Shown: positions 11,603 through 19,765 of the stretch, in pieces
How the letters are laid out: each line of letters opens with the position of its first letter
Numbering within the stretch: position 1 is the stretch's first letter
Assembly (NCBI RefSeq): GCF_003268395.1
Contig: NZ_LQXQ01000003.1
Location: forward strand, 62,001-126,000
Reading direction: 5' to 3'
Source: Acinetobacter sp. CFCC 10889
GTDB lineage: Bacteria > Pseudomonadota > Gammaproteobacteria > Pseudomonadales > Moraxellaceae
Length of the DNA stretch: 64,000 nt
Notes under the pieces: model-generated
The model's input: the letters and a program-made list of their open reading frames with translations, nothing else
Databases searched by the model: none
What the model was told of the DNA's origin: nothing
Made by a program: the position numbers and the translations under genes

Positions 11603-11929
11603 TTGAAAACAATTTACCAAAACGAAAAATTTAGTTTGGTAACACATCATCAGATACCTAATGAAGATACTACTCATCAAAATATAGATTTTACGATTAA
11701 AACTGATGGAAAGACCTATTGGGGGAGTGCAACGACTACTGCAAATATTCAATCTATAATGGAAAAGAATAAACAAACTGGAGAGTGTGCTTCAGGAGCA
11801 TATCACTGGCAAACCAATGTAATTATTTTGAACCAATTTACAGTCGAGTGTCTAGCATTGGCAGTCACTGATATTATAGAAGATGAAGATTTAGATTCAA
11901 TTTTTTATTTAATTCCCAATGATGACTAA
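11603..11929 (+). CDS. hypothetical protein, 108 residues
   Basis: Unrecognised soluble protein. It starts at TTG 11603 behind AGGAATAAG; no ATG is available near the frame start. Features are an N-terminal mixed strand region, a central GKTYWGSATTTANIQSI segment and an acidic end (DIIEDEDLDSIF). There is no signal peptide or membrane segment. It follows the frameshifted HEAT-like gene by about 170 bases in an AT-rich stretch, so both may be accessory genes. The function cannot be assigned. Confidence 0.6.
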   Translation: MKTIYQNEKFSLVTHHQIPNEDTTHQNIDFTIKTDGKTYWGSATTTANIQSIMEKNKQTGECASGAYHWQTNVIILNQFTVECLALAVTDIIEDEDLDSIFYLIPNDD

Positions 11930-11962
11930 ATTATCACTCACAGGAAAAAACAATAAAACTTC

Positions 11963-11990
11963 GTGACATTATTTTAAATTCTGCTATACT
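11963..11990 (+). promoter_or_regulatory. sigma70 promoter of the RNA helicase gene
   Basis: -35 GTGACA (11963-11968), a 16-base spacer and -10 TATACT (11985-11990), followed by a GC-rich start region. Transcription would begin near 11997, giving a leader of about 270 bases before the helicase ATG. Confidence 0.65.
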
Positions 11991-11996
11991 CCGCGC

Positions 11997-12265
11997 ACGC
12001 ACTAAATTTCGTTCATTACCTGAACATTCCTTCTATATTGTGTATGCGCGTCCGGTCCCAAGAGAGGACATTATATCGCGCCCCACCCAATCGCTAAAGC
12101 GATTCCTTCAGGTTGCGGCTGTAATCATGTGTGCGTTATACGCATCGTCGTTCTCGGATCGCCGCTGATTCTATATTTTCAGCGATAATTGCTGTGCCGC
12201 TTTTTGCCGATGTCCATCAGACCATATATATTTAATGGAGCACCCACATTCGGGTGAATATCTCT
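11997..12265 (+). promoter_or_regulatory. long structured 5' leader of the DEAD-box helicase
   Basis: About 270 bases, clearly more GC-rich than other spacers here and without an ORF. At its 3' end a perfect 5-bp hairpin CACCC (12241-12245)/GGGTG (12252-12256) covers the GGGTGA ribosome binding site of the ATG at 12266. Long leaders with autoregulation or cold response are known for E. coli deaD, rne and csp genes. A similar role here is inference. Confidence 0.55.
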
Positions 12266-13948
12266 ATGAGCAAAACTTTTGCTGATTTTTCTTTAGACGA
12301 GTCGCTACAAAAAGCACTTGAATCTCTTGGTTTTACTGCACCTACACCAGTGCAAGAACAATCTATTCCAGCGGCTATGGAAGGCAAAGATCTTCTTGTA
12401 TCAAGCCAAACAGGTTCTGGTAAAACTGCTGCATTCTTACTCCCTACATTAAACGCTTTGGCTGGTCAAGAAGACATATTTGTTCCTTTTAAAGAACGTA
12501 TGAAAGCAGTCACTCAACCAAATATTTTAGTGATTTCTCCTACTCGTGAACTTGCACAGCAAGTATGTCAAGATGCAATCGCTCTTGTACGTCACATGAA
12601 AGGTGTTCGTGTTGCTGCAATCATGGGTGGTATGCCTTTTGGTAAGCAAATCCAACAATTAAAAGGCGCACAAGTTGTTGTTGCAACCCCAGGTCGTTTA
12701 CTTGACCTTGTAAATCGTCGTCAAATCAAACTTGATAAAGTTGATTCTTTAATTGTTGACGAAGCTGACCGTATGCTTGACTTAGGTTTCTCTGAAGACC
12801 TTGAAGCGATTAGCGATTTGGCTGCAAACCGTAAACAAACATTAATGTTCTCTGCAACATTTGCACCACGTATCATTAACCTTGCTGAACGCATGATGAA
12901 TGATCCTGAGCGTATTGCAATTGAAACAGGTCATTCAACAAATACTGATATTACCCAAACTTTACATTGGACTGATGGTTTTGAGCATAAGAAAAAATTG
13001 CTTACGCATTGGTTAAATGAAGAAGATTTGGATCAAGCAGTTGTATTTGCGTCTACACAAGAAGACACGGATATGCTTGCTGAAGAATTAACTGAAGCAG
13101 GTTTGTCAGTTGTTGCACTCCATGGTGCAATGCCGCAAACAGTACGTAACCGTCGTTTACGTAGCATCCGTGAAGGTCGTGCAAAAATCCTTGTTGCTAC
13201 AGACGTAGCAGCTCGTGGTTTAGACGTACCAACGATTTCACATGTAATTAACTTCGGTCTTCCAATGAAGAACGAAGACTATGTACACCGTATTGGTCGT
13301 ACAGGTCGTGCGGGTCGTACAGGTAAAGCAATTACTTTGGCGACTTACCGTGAGCGTGGCAAAATCCGTGCTTTAGAAGATTATTTAGAAACTCGTTTAG
13401 ATGTTTCTGAAATCGAAGGTTTAGAGCCATCTCCACCACCTGCACGTGGTAGTCGTGATGGTCGTGGTCGCAATGGTGGCGGTCGTGGTCGTGATGGTCG
13501 TGGTTTTGGTGGCGGTCGCGGTCGTGATGGTGGTCGTCGCTTTGAAGGTGAAAGCAATTTCAAACGTCGTGAAGGTGGTGATGACCGTCCACGTCGTAGC
13601 TTTGATGATAAACCTCGTGGCGAACGTCCATCTTATGGTGATGATCGTCCAAAGCGTGATTTTGGTGATCGTCCACCACGTCGTGAAGGTGGTTTTGGTG
13701 ACCGTTCACAACGTTCATTTGGTGGTGAAGATCGTCCACGTCGTGAGTTCAATAATGATCGTCCACGTCGTGAAGGTGGTTTTGAAGATCGCCCACGTCG
13801 TGAGTTCAGCAATGACCGTCCACGTCGTGAAGGTGGTTTGAAGATCGTCCACGTCGTGAGTTCAATAATGATCGCCCACGTCGCGAAGGTGGCTTCAATG
13901 ATAAACCACGTTTTGATTCAAATGATGATAATCGCGGCAATCGTGTAG
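12266..13948 (+). CDS. DEAD-box ATP-dependent RNA helicase (C-terminal tail frameshifted)
   Basis: Cytoplasmic RNA helicase for ribosome assembly or mRNA turnover (RhlE/DeaD-like). Motifs in order: Q motif FTAPTPVQEQSIP, Walker A SQTGSGKTAAF, PTRELAQQ, ATPGRLLDL, DEAD variant VDEADRMLD, SATF, VATDVAARGLDVP and HRIGRTGRAGRTG. After residue 390 comes an RG-rich tail built of DRPRRE repeats. One T appears lost at 13837-13839, where GGTTTGAA replaces the GGTTTTGAA of the previous repeat. The reading frame therefore leaves the repeats and stops at 13948. With the base restored it would run to 14118 (617 residues). An in-frame GTG at 12254 is an alternative start. Confidence 0.9.
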   Translation: MSKTFADFSLDESLQKALESLGFTAPTPVQEQSIPAAMEGKDLLVSSQTGSGKTAAFLLPTLNALAGQEDIFVPFKERMKAVTQPNILVISPTRELAQQVCQDAIALVRHMKGVRVAAIMGGMPFGKQIQQLKGAQVVVATPGRLLDLVNRRQIKLDKVDSLIVDEADRMLDLGFSEDLEAISDLAANRKQTLMFSATFAPRIINLAERMMNDPERIAIETGHSTNTDITQTLHWTDGFEHKKKLLTHWLNEEDLDQAVVFASTQEDTDMLAEELTEAGLSVVALHGAMPQTVRNRRLRSIREGRAKILVATDVAARGLDVPTISHVINFGLPMKNEDYVHRIGRTGRAGRTGKAITLATYRERGKIRALEDYLETRLDVSEIEGLEPSPPPARGSRDGRGRNGGGRGRDGRGFGGGRGRDGGRRFEGESNFKRREGGDDRPRRSFDDKPRGERPSYGDDRPKRDFGDRPPRREGGFGDRSQRSFGGEDRPRREFNNDRPRREGGFEDRPRREFSNDRPRREGGLKIVHVVSSIMIAHVAKVASMINHVLIQMMIIAAIV

Positions 13949-14112
13949 ACTATAAGCCACGTCGTGAAGGTAACTTCTCGGATCGTCCAAAGCGTTCATT
14001 CGGTGAAGATCGTCCACGTCGTGAGTTCAGCAATGACCGTCCACGTCGTGAATTCAATAATGACCGTCCACGTCGTGAAAGTGGTGAAGATCGTCCACGT
14101 CGTAAATTTAAC
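13560..14112 (+). repeat. degenerate tandem repeats encoding DRPRRE/GG units
   Basis: Repeats of the type GATCGTCCACGTCGTGA encode Asp-Arg-Pro-Arg-Arg-Glu blocks joined by FNN, FSN or GGF linkers. About ten units are visible and neighbours are nearly identical. They form the RNA-binding, disordered helicase tail and are prone to slippage and unequal recombination. Confidence 0.75.
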
Positions 14113-14118
14113 GACTAA
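13949..14118 (+). other. displaced end of the helicase tail
   Basis: In the frame one base back from the main helicase frame this stretch reads as a direct continuation of the RG repeats (DYKPRREGNFSDRPKRSF and onward) and ends with KFND at TAA 14116-14118, just before the terminator. It is the proper 3' end of the helicase gene if the single-base loss at 13837-13839 is repaired. Confidence 0.75.
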
Positions 14119-14134
14119 TATCTTCTATAAAACA

Positions 14135-14162
14135 AAAACCAGCATTTATGCTGGTTTTTTTA
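14135..14162 (+). terminator. helicase gene terminator
   Basis: 10-bp stem AAAACCAGCA/TGCTGGTTTT with loop TTTA and a T7 run, 16 bases after the repaired stop at 14118. The close spacing supports 14118 as the true gene end. Confidence 0.9.
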
Positions 14163-14193
14163 TGCTTAATTATGGTACATTTGCTTAAATATT

Positions 14194-14209
14194 TGTGAAT
14201 TAAATCACA
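14194..14209. promoter_or_regulatory. CRP/Vfr-like binding site
   Basis: TGTGA-ATTAAA-TCACA is a perfect match to the CRP core TGTGA-N6-TCACA. It lies about 50 bases upstream of a TATATT box (14245-14250) and upstream of the small ORF at 14251. Acinetobacter carries a CRP/Vfr homologue, so this is a plausible activator site, inferred from the motif alone. Confidence 0.55.
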
Positions 14210-14250
14210 TTTATGTTAAGGTGTGATAAATTAACCTGTAGGCTTATATT

Positions 14251-14346
14251 ATGATGAAAGAAAATTATGGGGAAATTATGCTATATATTTTTTCGATTTT
14301 ACTGATTTCAAATATTGTGTATTTTATTTATAGTAGCTTGCTTTAA
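14251..14346 (+). CDS. small hydrophobic peptide (22 or 31 residues)
   Basis: Short ORF MMKENYGEIMLYIFSILL and onward, ending IYSSLL, almost all hydrophobic after residue 9, so a single membrane segment. The internal ATG at 14278 has a strong GGGGAAATT site directly ahead and would give a 22-residue peptide. The ATG at 14251 has only TAGG upstream. It stands between the helicase terminator and mlaF, behind a CRP-like site. Coding status is uncertain. Confidence 0.35.
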   Translation: MMKENYGEIMLYIFSILLISNIVYFIYSSLL

Positions 14347-14530
14347 ATATTCATGAAATTTTAAAGTGAATTAAAACATAAATAAAAATCCACACCATTA
14401 TTCTTCTACAAAATACCCATCCGATTTTTAGTGATAAAAATTAGACATTGTTCTTTATCTTTAATTACAACAAAAATCTTGATTTCAGAGTATAGTATGC
14501 GAGCTGATGAATGCAGGAAAACGTTCAGCT

Positions 14531-15349
14531 ATGAATAATCAATTATTTCCCAATACTCAAGCTCTAATTGAAGTTAAAAATTTAAGCTTTAGGAGAGGGG
14601 AGCGTGTCATATATGACAATGTGAACTTACAAATTCGTCGTGGGCAAATTACCGCAATTATGGGGCCATCTGGCACAGGGAAAACCACATTACTACGTTT
14701 GATTGGTGGGCAATTAACTCCAGATCAAGGTGAAATATTACTGGATGCTAAGAATATTGCCAGTATGTCACGTCACGAATTATTTGCAGCACGTGCACGT
14801 ATGGGAATGCTATTCCAAAGTGGTGCTTTATTTACGGATATGTCTGTATATGAAAATGTCGCTTTTCCTATTCGTGCACATACAAAATTACCAGAAAATT
14901 TAATTGCTGAACTTGTTGCATTAAAGCTTGAATCTGTTGGTTTGCGTGGTTCAGAAAAACTCATGCCTTCAGAGCTTTCAGGCGGGATGAATCGTCGTGT
15001 TGCTTTAGCACGTGCGATTGCTTTAGATCCAGATTTAATCATGTATGATGAGCCTTTTGCAGGGCAAGACCCTATTGTGATGGGGGTATTATCACGCTTG
15101 ATCCGCTCTTTGCGTGAAGCTTTAGATTTGACTACGATTATTGTTTCGCATGATGTGGATGAAACATTATCTATTGCAGATTACATTTATGTTGTGGCTG
15201 AAGGGAAAGTTCAGGGTGAGGGTACACCTGCACAATTACGTGAACATGCATCCCCATTTGTGCGTCAGTTCTTAACGGGATCTGTTGAAGGTCCTGTTGA
15301 TTATCAATTTAGCCATCAAGCCTATTTAAGCAATGAGGTCATTTCATGA
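14531..15349 (+). CDS. mlaF: MlaF, ATPase of the Mla phospholipid transporter
   Basis: Cytoplasmic ABC ATPase that powers phospholipid movement between the inner membrane and periplasmic MlaC, keeping the outer membrane asymmetric. Walker A GPSGTGKTT, Q-loop FQSGALF, signature LSGGMNRRVALARA, Walker B LIMYDEPFAGQDP and the H-loop SHD are all present. The C-terminal extension past the ATPase core is typical of MlaF. ATG 14531 (MNNQLFPNTQALIEVKN) is preferred with AGGAAA upstream; the frame also opens at 14507. It overlaps mlaE by 4 bases (ATGA). It is the first gene of mlaFEDCB. Confidence 0.95.
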   Translation: MNNQLFPNTQALIEVKNLSFRRGERVIYDNVNLQIRRGQITAIMGPSGTGKTTLLRLIGGQLTPDQGEILLDAKNIASMSRHELFAARARMGMLFQSGALFTDMSVYENVAFPIRAHTKLPENLIAELVALKLESVGLRGSEKLMPSELSGGMNRRVALARAIALDPDLIMYDEPFAGQDPIVMGVLSRLIRSLREALDLTTIIVSHDVDETLSIADYIYVVAEGKVQGEGTPAQLREHASPFVRQFLTGSVEGPVDYQFSHQAYLSNEVIS

Positions 15350-16125
15350 ATGCAATTGCCTTATTAGGTAGACGTGTTTTAGAGCGTATTCAAGGCATTG
15401 GCGTTGCAACACTGATGTTGTTACGCATTTTATTTTCAATGCCCACATGGTTAGGTGTAAAACTTTTTATTTATCAAATGTATCGAGTCGGCGTATTGTC
15501 GTTTTTGATCATTGCTGTATCAGGCTTGTTTATTGGTGCGGTACTCGGCTTGCAAATGTATAACATTCTCGTCACTTTAGGCAGTGAGGCAATGTTGGGG
15601 GCGGCGGTATCATTAACCTTATTACGTGAGCTTGCTCCTGTTGTTGCTGGCTTGCTGTTTGCAGGTCGTGCAGGTTCTGCATTAACTGCAGAAATTGGTT
15701 TAATGAAAGCTACAGAGCAGCTTTCGAGTATGGAAATGATCGGTGTTGATCCATTAAAGCGTGTGATTTCACCGCGTTTATGGGCAGGCATTGTGAGTTT
15801 ACCGATGTTGTCTGTGATCTTTGCTGCTATTGGTATTATGGGCGGTAAAATGGTGGGTGTGGACTTTTTGGGTGCAGATGAAGGCTCTTATTGGAGTGGC
15901 ATCATGAGCAGTACTCAATTTTACAAAGATGTCTTTAATGGCACAATTATAAAAAGTTTGGTTTTTGCTTTGCTCTGTACTTGGATTGCAGTCTATCAAG
16001 GTTATGCTTGTGAACCAACATCAGAAGGGATTGCGACATCTACAACACGTACAGTCGTGTATTCATCATTATGTGTATTAGGTTTTGATTTTGTGTTGAC
16101 TGCGGTCATGTTTGGAGGTGTTTAA
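15346..16125 (+). CDS. mlaE: MlaE, permease of the Mla transporter
   Basis: 259-residue inner-membrane permease (MlaE/DUF140 family) with five to six hydrophobic segments. Family landmarks are FIGAVLGLQ, LTLLRELAPVVAGLLFAGRAGSALTAEIGLMKATEQ (the coupling region for MlaF) and DPLKRVISPRLWAG. The start ATG overlaps the mlaF stop, so translation is probably coupled. The stop overlaps the mlaD start by one base. Confidence 0.95.
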   Translation: MNAIALLGRRVLERIQGIGVATLMLLRILFSMPTWLGVKLFIYQMYRVGVLSFLIIAVSGLFIGAVLGLQMYNILVTLGSEAMLGAAVSLTLLRELAPVVAGLLFAGRAGSALTAEIGLMKATEQLSSMEMIGVDPLKRVISPRLWAGIVSLPMLSVIFAAIGIMGGKMVGVDFLGADEGSYWSGIMSSTQFYKDVFNGTIIKSLVFALLCTWIAVYQGYACEPTSEGIATSTTRTVVYSSLCVLGFDFVLTAVMFGGV

Positions 16126-16796
16126 TGAAATCACGTACAAGTGAGTTGGCCGTAGGTGTTTTTGTCATCATCTTCGGTATTGCGCTATTTTTCTTGGCTA
16201 TGAAAGTCAGTGGTTTAGTTGGTACAAATTTAAAAGACAGTTATGAAATGTCTGCAACATTTGACAATGTCAATGGTTTAAAACCACGTGCGAAAGTGAC
16301 CATGAGTGGGGTGAAAATTGGTCAGGTAGAATCGATCAGTCTAGATCCTGTGACACGTTTAGCGACTGTAAAATTTGATCTTGATGGCTCATTAACCAGT
16401 TTTAGTCCAAAACAACTCAAAACTGTACAACAAAATGCGTTAGAAGAATTGCGTTATAGTTCAGATTATCAAGCGGCTGATGCAAAGAAACAAAAAGAAA
16501 TGGAACAGCAACTATTGAGTAACATGAAATCCATCACCAGTATTGATGAGGATGCTTACATAATGGTTGCAACCAACGGTCTTTTAGGTGAGAAATACCT
16601 CAAAGTTGTTCCAGGTGGTGGTTTGAATTATGTGAAACGTGGTGAAAGCGTTTCAAATACCCAAGGTACAATGGATCTGGAAGACCTTATTTCTAAATTT
16701 ATTACTGGTGGTGCAGGGAAATCATCAGAGGGTGCATCAGATTCACAAGATGCATCAAATGAAACGACAGATGCTCAAACATCTTTTGTTGAATAA
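16125..16796 (+). CDS. mlaD: MlaD, MCE-domain lipid-binding protein
   Basis: Membrane-anchored periplasmic MCE protein that forms a ring over MlaE and passes lipid to MlaC. One N-terminal membrane helix (about residues 8-30) is followed by the MCE domain with YEMSATFDNVNGLKPRAKV and KIGQVESI. An inserted Lys/Gln-rich helix (residues 85-135) lies inside the domain, and the low-complexity end is Ser/Asp-rich. The 223 residues exceed E. coli MlaD (183); the extra length is mainly that insert and the tail. Confidence 0.94.
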   Translation: MKSRTSELAVGVFVIIFGIALFFLAMKVSGLVGTNLKDSYEMSATFDNVNGLKPRAKVTMSGVKIGQVESISLDPVTRLATVKFDLDGSLTSFSPKQLKTVQQNALEELRYSSDYQAADAKKQKEMEQQLLSNMKSITSIDEDAYIMVATNGLLGEKYLKVVPGGGLNYVKRGESVSNTQGTMDLEDLISKFITGGAGKSSEGASDSQDASNETTDAQTSFVE

Positions 16797-16818
16797 ACAT
16801 TAGAGGAAATATTGAAAG

Positions 16819-17451
16819 ATGAATATTTTAATGAAACAAACTCTTACAGCAACAGCATTAGCGACTATGCTTGCAACTGCTGCGAATGCAGCCCCTGCAG
16901 AAGCACCGTCAGCATTTGTAAAACGTGTTGCAGATGGTTTGATTACACGTTTGAAAACAGATCATGCAAAATTGCAAAACAATCCAGCTGCTGTGAAAGC
17001 GATTGTGCGTCAAAATCTTGATCCCTATGTTGATGGTCAAGCATTCACACGTATTGTGATGGGGACTTATGCGACTAATCAGTATAGTAATGCTGCACAA
17101 CGTGCGAAATTTGAGCAAAATTTCCGTAATACCTTAATTGAAAACTACGGTTCGGCTTTTGCAAAATATACTAACCAGACTTATACCCTGCGTCCATATA
17201 AAGATACGGGCAGCAAAAATCCTGTGGTGACCATCGACTTTAATAACAAAGGCGAGAAAATTCCAGTGTCATTCCAATTGGCTGATCATGGTTCACAATG
17301 GAAAATCCGTAATATCAATGTATCGGGTATTGATCTTGGTTTACAATTCCGTAATCAGTTTGCGGCAAATGTTAAACGTAATGGCGGTAATATTGATAAA
17401 GCAATTGCAACATTTGAACCAGATGCAGATGCAGCTGTGAATAAAAAATAA
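16819..17451 (+). CDS. mlaC: MlaC, periplasmic phospholipid carrier
   Basis: 210-residue soluble shuttle between MlaD and the outer-membrane MlaA complex. It has an N-terminal signal peptide with a predicted cut after AANA (about residue 24). The Tox-REase/Ttg2D-type body shows QNLDPYVDGQAFTRIVMG, FRNTLIENYGSAFAKYTNQ and the C-terminal WKIRNINVSGIDLG. ATG 16819 follows GAGGAA. It lies 22 bases after mlaD. Confidence 0.94.
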   Translation: MNILMKQTLTATALATMLATAANAAPAEAPSAFVKRVADGLITRLKTDHAKLQNNPAAVKAIVRQNLDPYVDGQAFTRIVMGTYATNQYSNAAQRAKFEQNFRNTLIENYGSAFAKYTNQTYTLRPYKDTGSKNPVVTIDFNNKGEKIPVSFQLADHGSQWKIRNINVSGIDLGLQFRNQFAANVKRNGGNIDKAIATFEPDADAAVNKK

Positions 17452-17466
17452 GAGGATAGGTGTTGG

Positions 17467-17754
17467 ATGATTGAGTTTAAAAATCAGGAAATGCATATCA
17501 GTGGTAAAATTGCATATGACAATGCGGAAGCAATTTATTTAAAGGGGCTGCACATGATTCAGTCTGAAAATAAATTTCCATTGGTTGTAAACCTATCCAA
17601 TCTTGAGCAAGGCAGTACTTTAGCACTCTCTGTTTTTGTGCAATGGTTACGCCATACGCCAAAGAATCAAGGTTTACAGTTTAAAGCTGTTCCTGAAAAA
17701 ATGATGAAAATTATCCAAGCCTGCCATTTACAGGATGATTTAAATTTAATCTGA
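17467..17754 (+). CDS. mlaB: MlaB, STAS-domain subunit
   Basis: 95-residue cytoplasmic STAS-fold protein that binds MlaF and supports transporter assembly. VVNLSNLEQGSTLALSVFVQWLRH matches the STAS strand/helix with the conserved Ser/Thr patch. It is the last gene of the operon and is followed at once by a terminator. Confidence 0.9.
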   Translation: MIEFKNQEMHISGKIAYDNAEAIYLKGLHMIQSENKFPLVVNLSNLEQGSTLALSVFVQWLRHTPKNQGLQFKAVPEKMMKIIQACHLQDDLNLI

Positions 17755-17764
17755 CTGTAAGAAT

Positions 17765-17791
17765 AAAAAAGCACCGGAAGGTGCTTTTTTA
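17765..17791 (+). terminator. mlaFEDCB terminator
   Basis: 11-bp stem AAAAAAGCACC/GGTGCTTTTTT closed by a GGAA tetraloop and ending in T6, 11 bases after mlaB. Confidence 0.92.
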
Positions 17792-17839
17792 TTGGATTTA
17801 AATTGATGTTTAATAAATAAGGTACGTTTCTTGCGCTGC

Positions 17840-17862
17840 GCTTTGAAGCAATGCTTCAAAGC
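17840..17862. repeat. near-perfect 23-base palindrome
   Basis: GCTTTGAAGCA and TGCTTCAAAGC flank one A. It lies just past the corA stop, between convergent genes. It could be an extra transcription stop for corA or a repeat-family unit. No T-run follows on either strand. Confidence 0.6.
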
Positions 17863-17866
17863 TTGC

Positions 17867-18880
17867 TCAAATCCATTTTTTCCATCTAAAGTAAATTAGT
17901 GGACCCACAAAGAATGCAATTAAAATAGTAATGACAACATAAAAACTGGTTGTACCATGTGCAAAAGGTAAAACTTCTGTATTCATCCCATAAATACTTG
18001 CGATCAGCATTGGTGGTGCAAGCATACTTGGCAAGATAGAGAATCGACGAATCGTATCATTCTGTTCGGTGTTAATAAATCCTGATGTGGTATCGAGTAA
18101 GAATCGCACTTTTTGAAATAAGAAAGCATCATGCTCAACCAATGATCGAACATCTTCACTAAGCTCTCGAATATCTGCATCATAAATATGACTGCCTAAA
18201 GCACGAGGGCGAGAAAGAAAAGTTAAAACACGACGTAAGTCAATGAGACAGAGCTGTGCTTTTCCAATCATGTCTTCTTTTTGTGCTAAACGGGTAATCA
18301 TGTCATCTAGATCTAAAATCTGTTCACGATGTCGAACATTCAGTACTTCGGTTGAGTATAGCTCTAAGTCTTTGTGGACATCTTCTAAAATATCCGCAAG
18401 TTCATCTAGTTTTGCTTCAAGTAAGCCTAATAAAATCCATGTTGGATCTTTGTAGTCAATATCATAATCATTGCGTCGTGCACGTGCGCGGAAAGCACGA
18501 AATGCAACAAGCTTTTCACCACGCAAAGTAAATAAACGATCTTTATGCAGAATAAAAGCCACGGTTTGCACATTGGCAAGCATGTTTGAAGAATCTTCAG
18601 GATCATCTTCGACTTGATAATTTTTATTTTTGGTTAAAAAATAGGTGCTGATATGCAAAATGCCATCATCATCACGATAGAATCGAGCGGAAGAAGAAAT
18701 GTCTTCCAGTGATTTTAGTGTTGGAAAATTTTGTTCGTAGGCATCTAAAACCCACTCTTGTTCTTCTTGTGAAGGCGCAATAAGATCAATCCAGACCAGT
18801 TCAGGATGTAGATCAAATCCACCATTAATGGTGGCGTCTTCTAAGCTACCGCGCTCAGTGGCGTAAAAGGCTTCAAGCAT
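17867..18880 (-). CDS. corA: CorA-type magnesium/cobalt transporter
   Basis: Pentameric inner-membrane Mg2+ channel. The large N-terminal cytoplasmic domain (about 270 residues) is followed by two C-terminal membrane helices, with the signature YGMNTEVLP between them and the basic end FRWKKWI. FSILPSMLAPPMLIASIYGMN is cut here only by the helix boundary. Start 18880 (MLEAFYATERG) has GGGAG about 10 bases upstream. The longer frame begins with TTG. Length is 337 residues. Convergent with mlaB. Confidence 0.94.
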   Translation of the reverse strand: MLEAFYATERGSLEDATINGGFDLHPELVWIDLIAPSQEEQEWVLDAYEQNFPTLKSLEDISSSARFYRDDDGILHISTYFLTKNKNYQVEDDPEDSSNMLANVQTVAFILHKDRLFTLRGEKLVAFRAFRARARRNDYDIDYKDPTWILLGLLEAKLDELADILEDVHKDLELYSTEVLNVRHREQILDLDDMITRLAQKEDMIGKAQLCLIDLRRVLTFLSRPRALGSHIYDADIRELSEDVRSLVEHDAFLFQKVRFLLDTTSGFINTEQNDTIRRFSILPSMLAPPMLIASIYGMNTEVLPFAHGTTSFYVVITILIAFFVGPLIYFRWKKWI

Positions 18881-19036
18881 AGTGTCTTTTCTCCCTTGCG
18901 CTGTAGTGTTCAATCAATGCGTGTATTTTAGACAAGGATTTCAGTAAAAACACGGATTACATTGCTCTTTTGTAAAAAAAAATTTGTGATACATTTTACA
19001 ATTGTTGCATAATAAAATTTAAAATAGGTTAAATTT

Positions 19037-19654
19037 ATGAATTCTATTGCAATTTTTTGTGGTTCATCTCTCGGTACAGATCAAATTTTTGCAGATACTG
19101 CAAAGCTGACTGGCGAAACTATCGCCAAGCAAGGTAAAACATTGGTCTATGGTGGTGGGCGTTCTGGCTTAATGGGCATTGTTGCTGACAGTGCACTGGC
19201 AGCAGGTGGCAAGGTGATCGGTGTCATTCCACAAGGGTTGGTGGATCGAGAGCTTGCACATCCAGATTTAACAGAATTGTATATTGTAAAAAATATGCAT
19301 GAACGAAAAACCAAAATGTCTGAGCTTTCAGATGGATTTATTGCTCTACCAGGTGGTGCAGGAACAATCGAAGAAATTTTTGAGCAATGGACATGGGCGC
19401 AACTTGGTATTCATTTAAAACCGTGTGCGTTTCTAAATGTCGAAGGTTTTTATGATGATTTATTAAAATTCATCCAACTCACAACAGACAAAGGCTTCTC
19501 GAAAGCACGTTTTACCGATCAATTGATTCATTCAGCATCTTTAGATGAGATTTTGGTACAGTTTGAACAATATCAAGCACCTGAACCGAAATGGGGTGTT
19601 AAAGATCGTGAAGAATTGGTGAAATTGGAGCAAGCTGATAAAAAGTTTGGTTAA
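19037..19654 (+). CDS. LOG family nucleotide phosphoribohydrolase
   Basis: Cytoplasmic Lonely-Guy/TIGR00730 enzyme that cleaves nucleoside 5'-monophosphates (in plants it activates cytokinin) to base and ribose phosphate. The Rossmann-like start IAIFCGSS, GGGRSGLMG, ERKTKMSELSD and the signature PGGAGTIEEIFEQWTW with its catalytic Arg/Glu are all present. It has 205 residues. The physiological substrate in bacteria is uncertain. Confidence 0.9.
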   Translation: MNSIAIFCGSSLGTDQIFADTAKLTGETIAKQGKTLVYGGGRSGLMGIVADSALAAGGKVIGVIPQGLVDRELAHPDLTELYIVKNMHERKTKMSELSDGFIALPGGAGTIEEIFEQWTWAQLGIHLKPCAFLNVEGFYDDLLKFIQLTTDKGFSKARFTDQLIHSASLDEILVQFEQYQAPEPKWGVKDREELVKLEQADKKFG

Positions 19655-19694
19655 TTTAACATAAAGAACAGAGTTGGCGACTTTTTTGAGTTTG

Positions 19695-19748
19695 AAACAC
19701 AATATATTGATTAATTTTAAAATTGATATCACAATATATTGTGTTTTT
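19695..19748 (+). terminator. terminator after the LOG gene
   Basis: 15-base arms AAACACAATATATTG and CAATATATTGTGTTT, a loop of about 22 bases, and T7. It overlaps the apparent TTG extension of the Nudix frame, arguing for the ATG at 19766 as that gene's start. Confidence 0.7.
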
Positions 19749-19765
19749 TTGTTTTTCTTTATTTT

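Noticed and set aside
12000..12240. Separate RNA gene in the helicase leader
   Set aside because: It has its own promoter but no terminator before the helicase; a leader is the simpler reading.
13381..13563. Pro/Arg-rich minus-strand frame
   Set aside because: Complement of the glycine-rich helicase tail; no ribosome binding site.
13446..13841. Val-rich plus-strand frame inside the helicase tail
   Set aside because: Shifted reading of the Arg/Gly repeats (CGTCGT-type codons become Val); low-complexity shadow.
13964..14188. Val-rich frame after 13948
   Set aside because: Same wrong-frame reading of the displaced helicase tail, running through the terminator.
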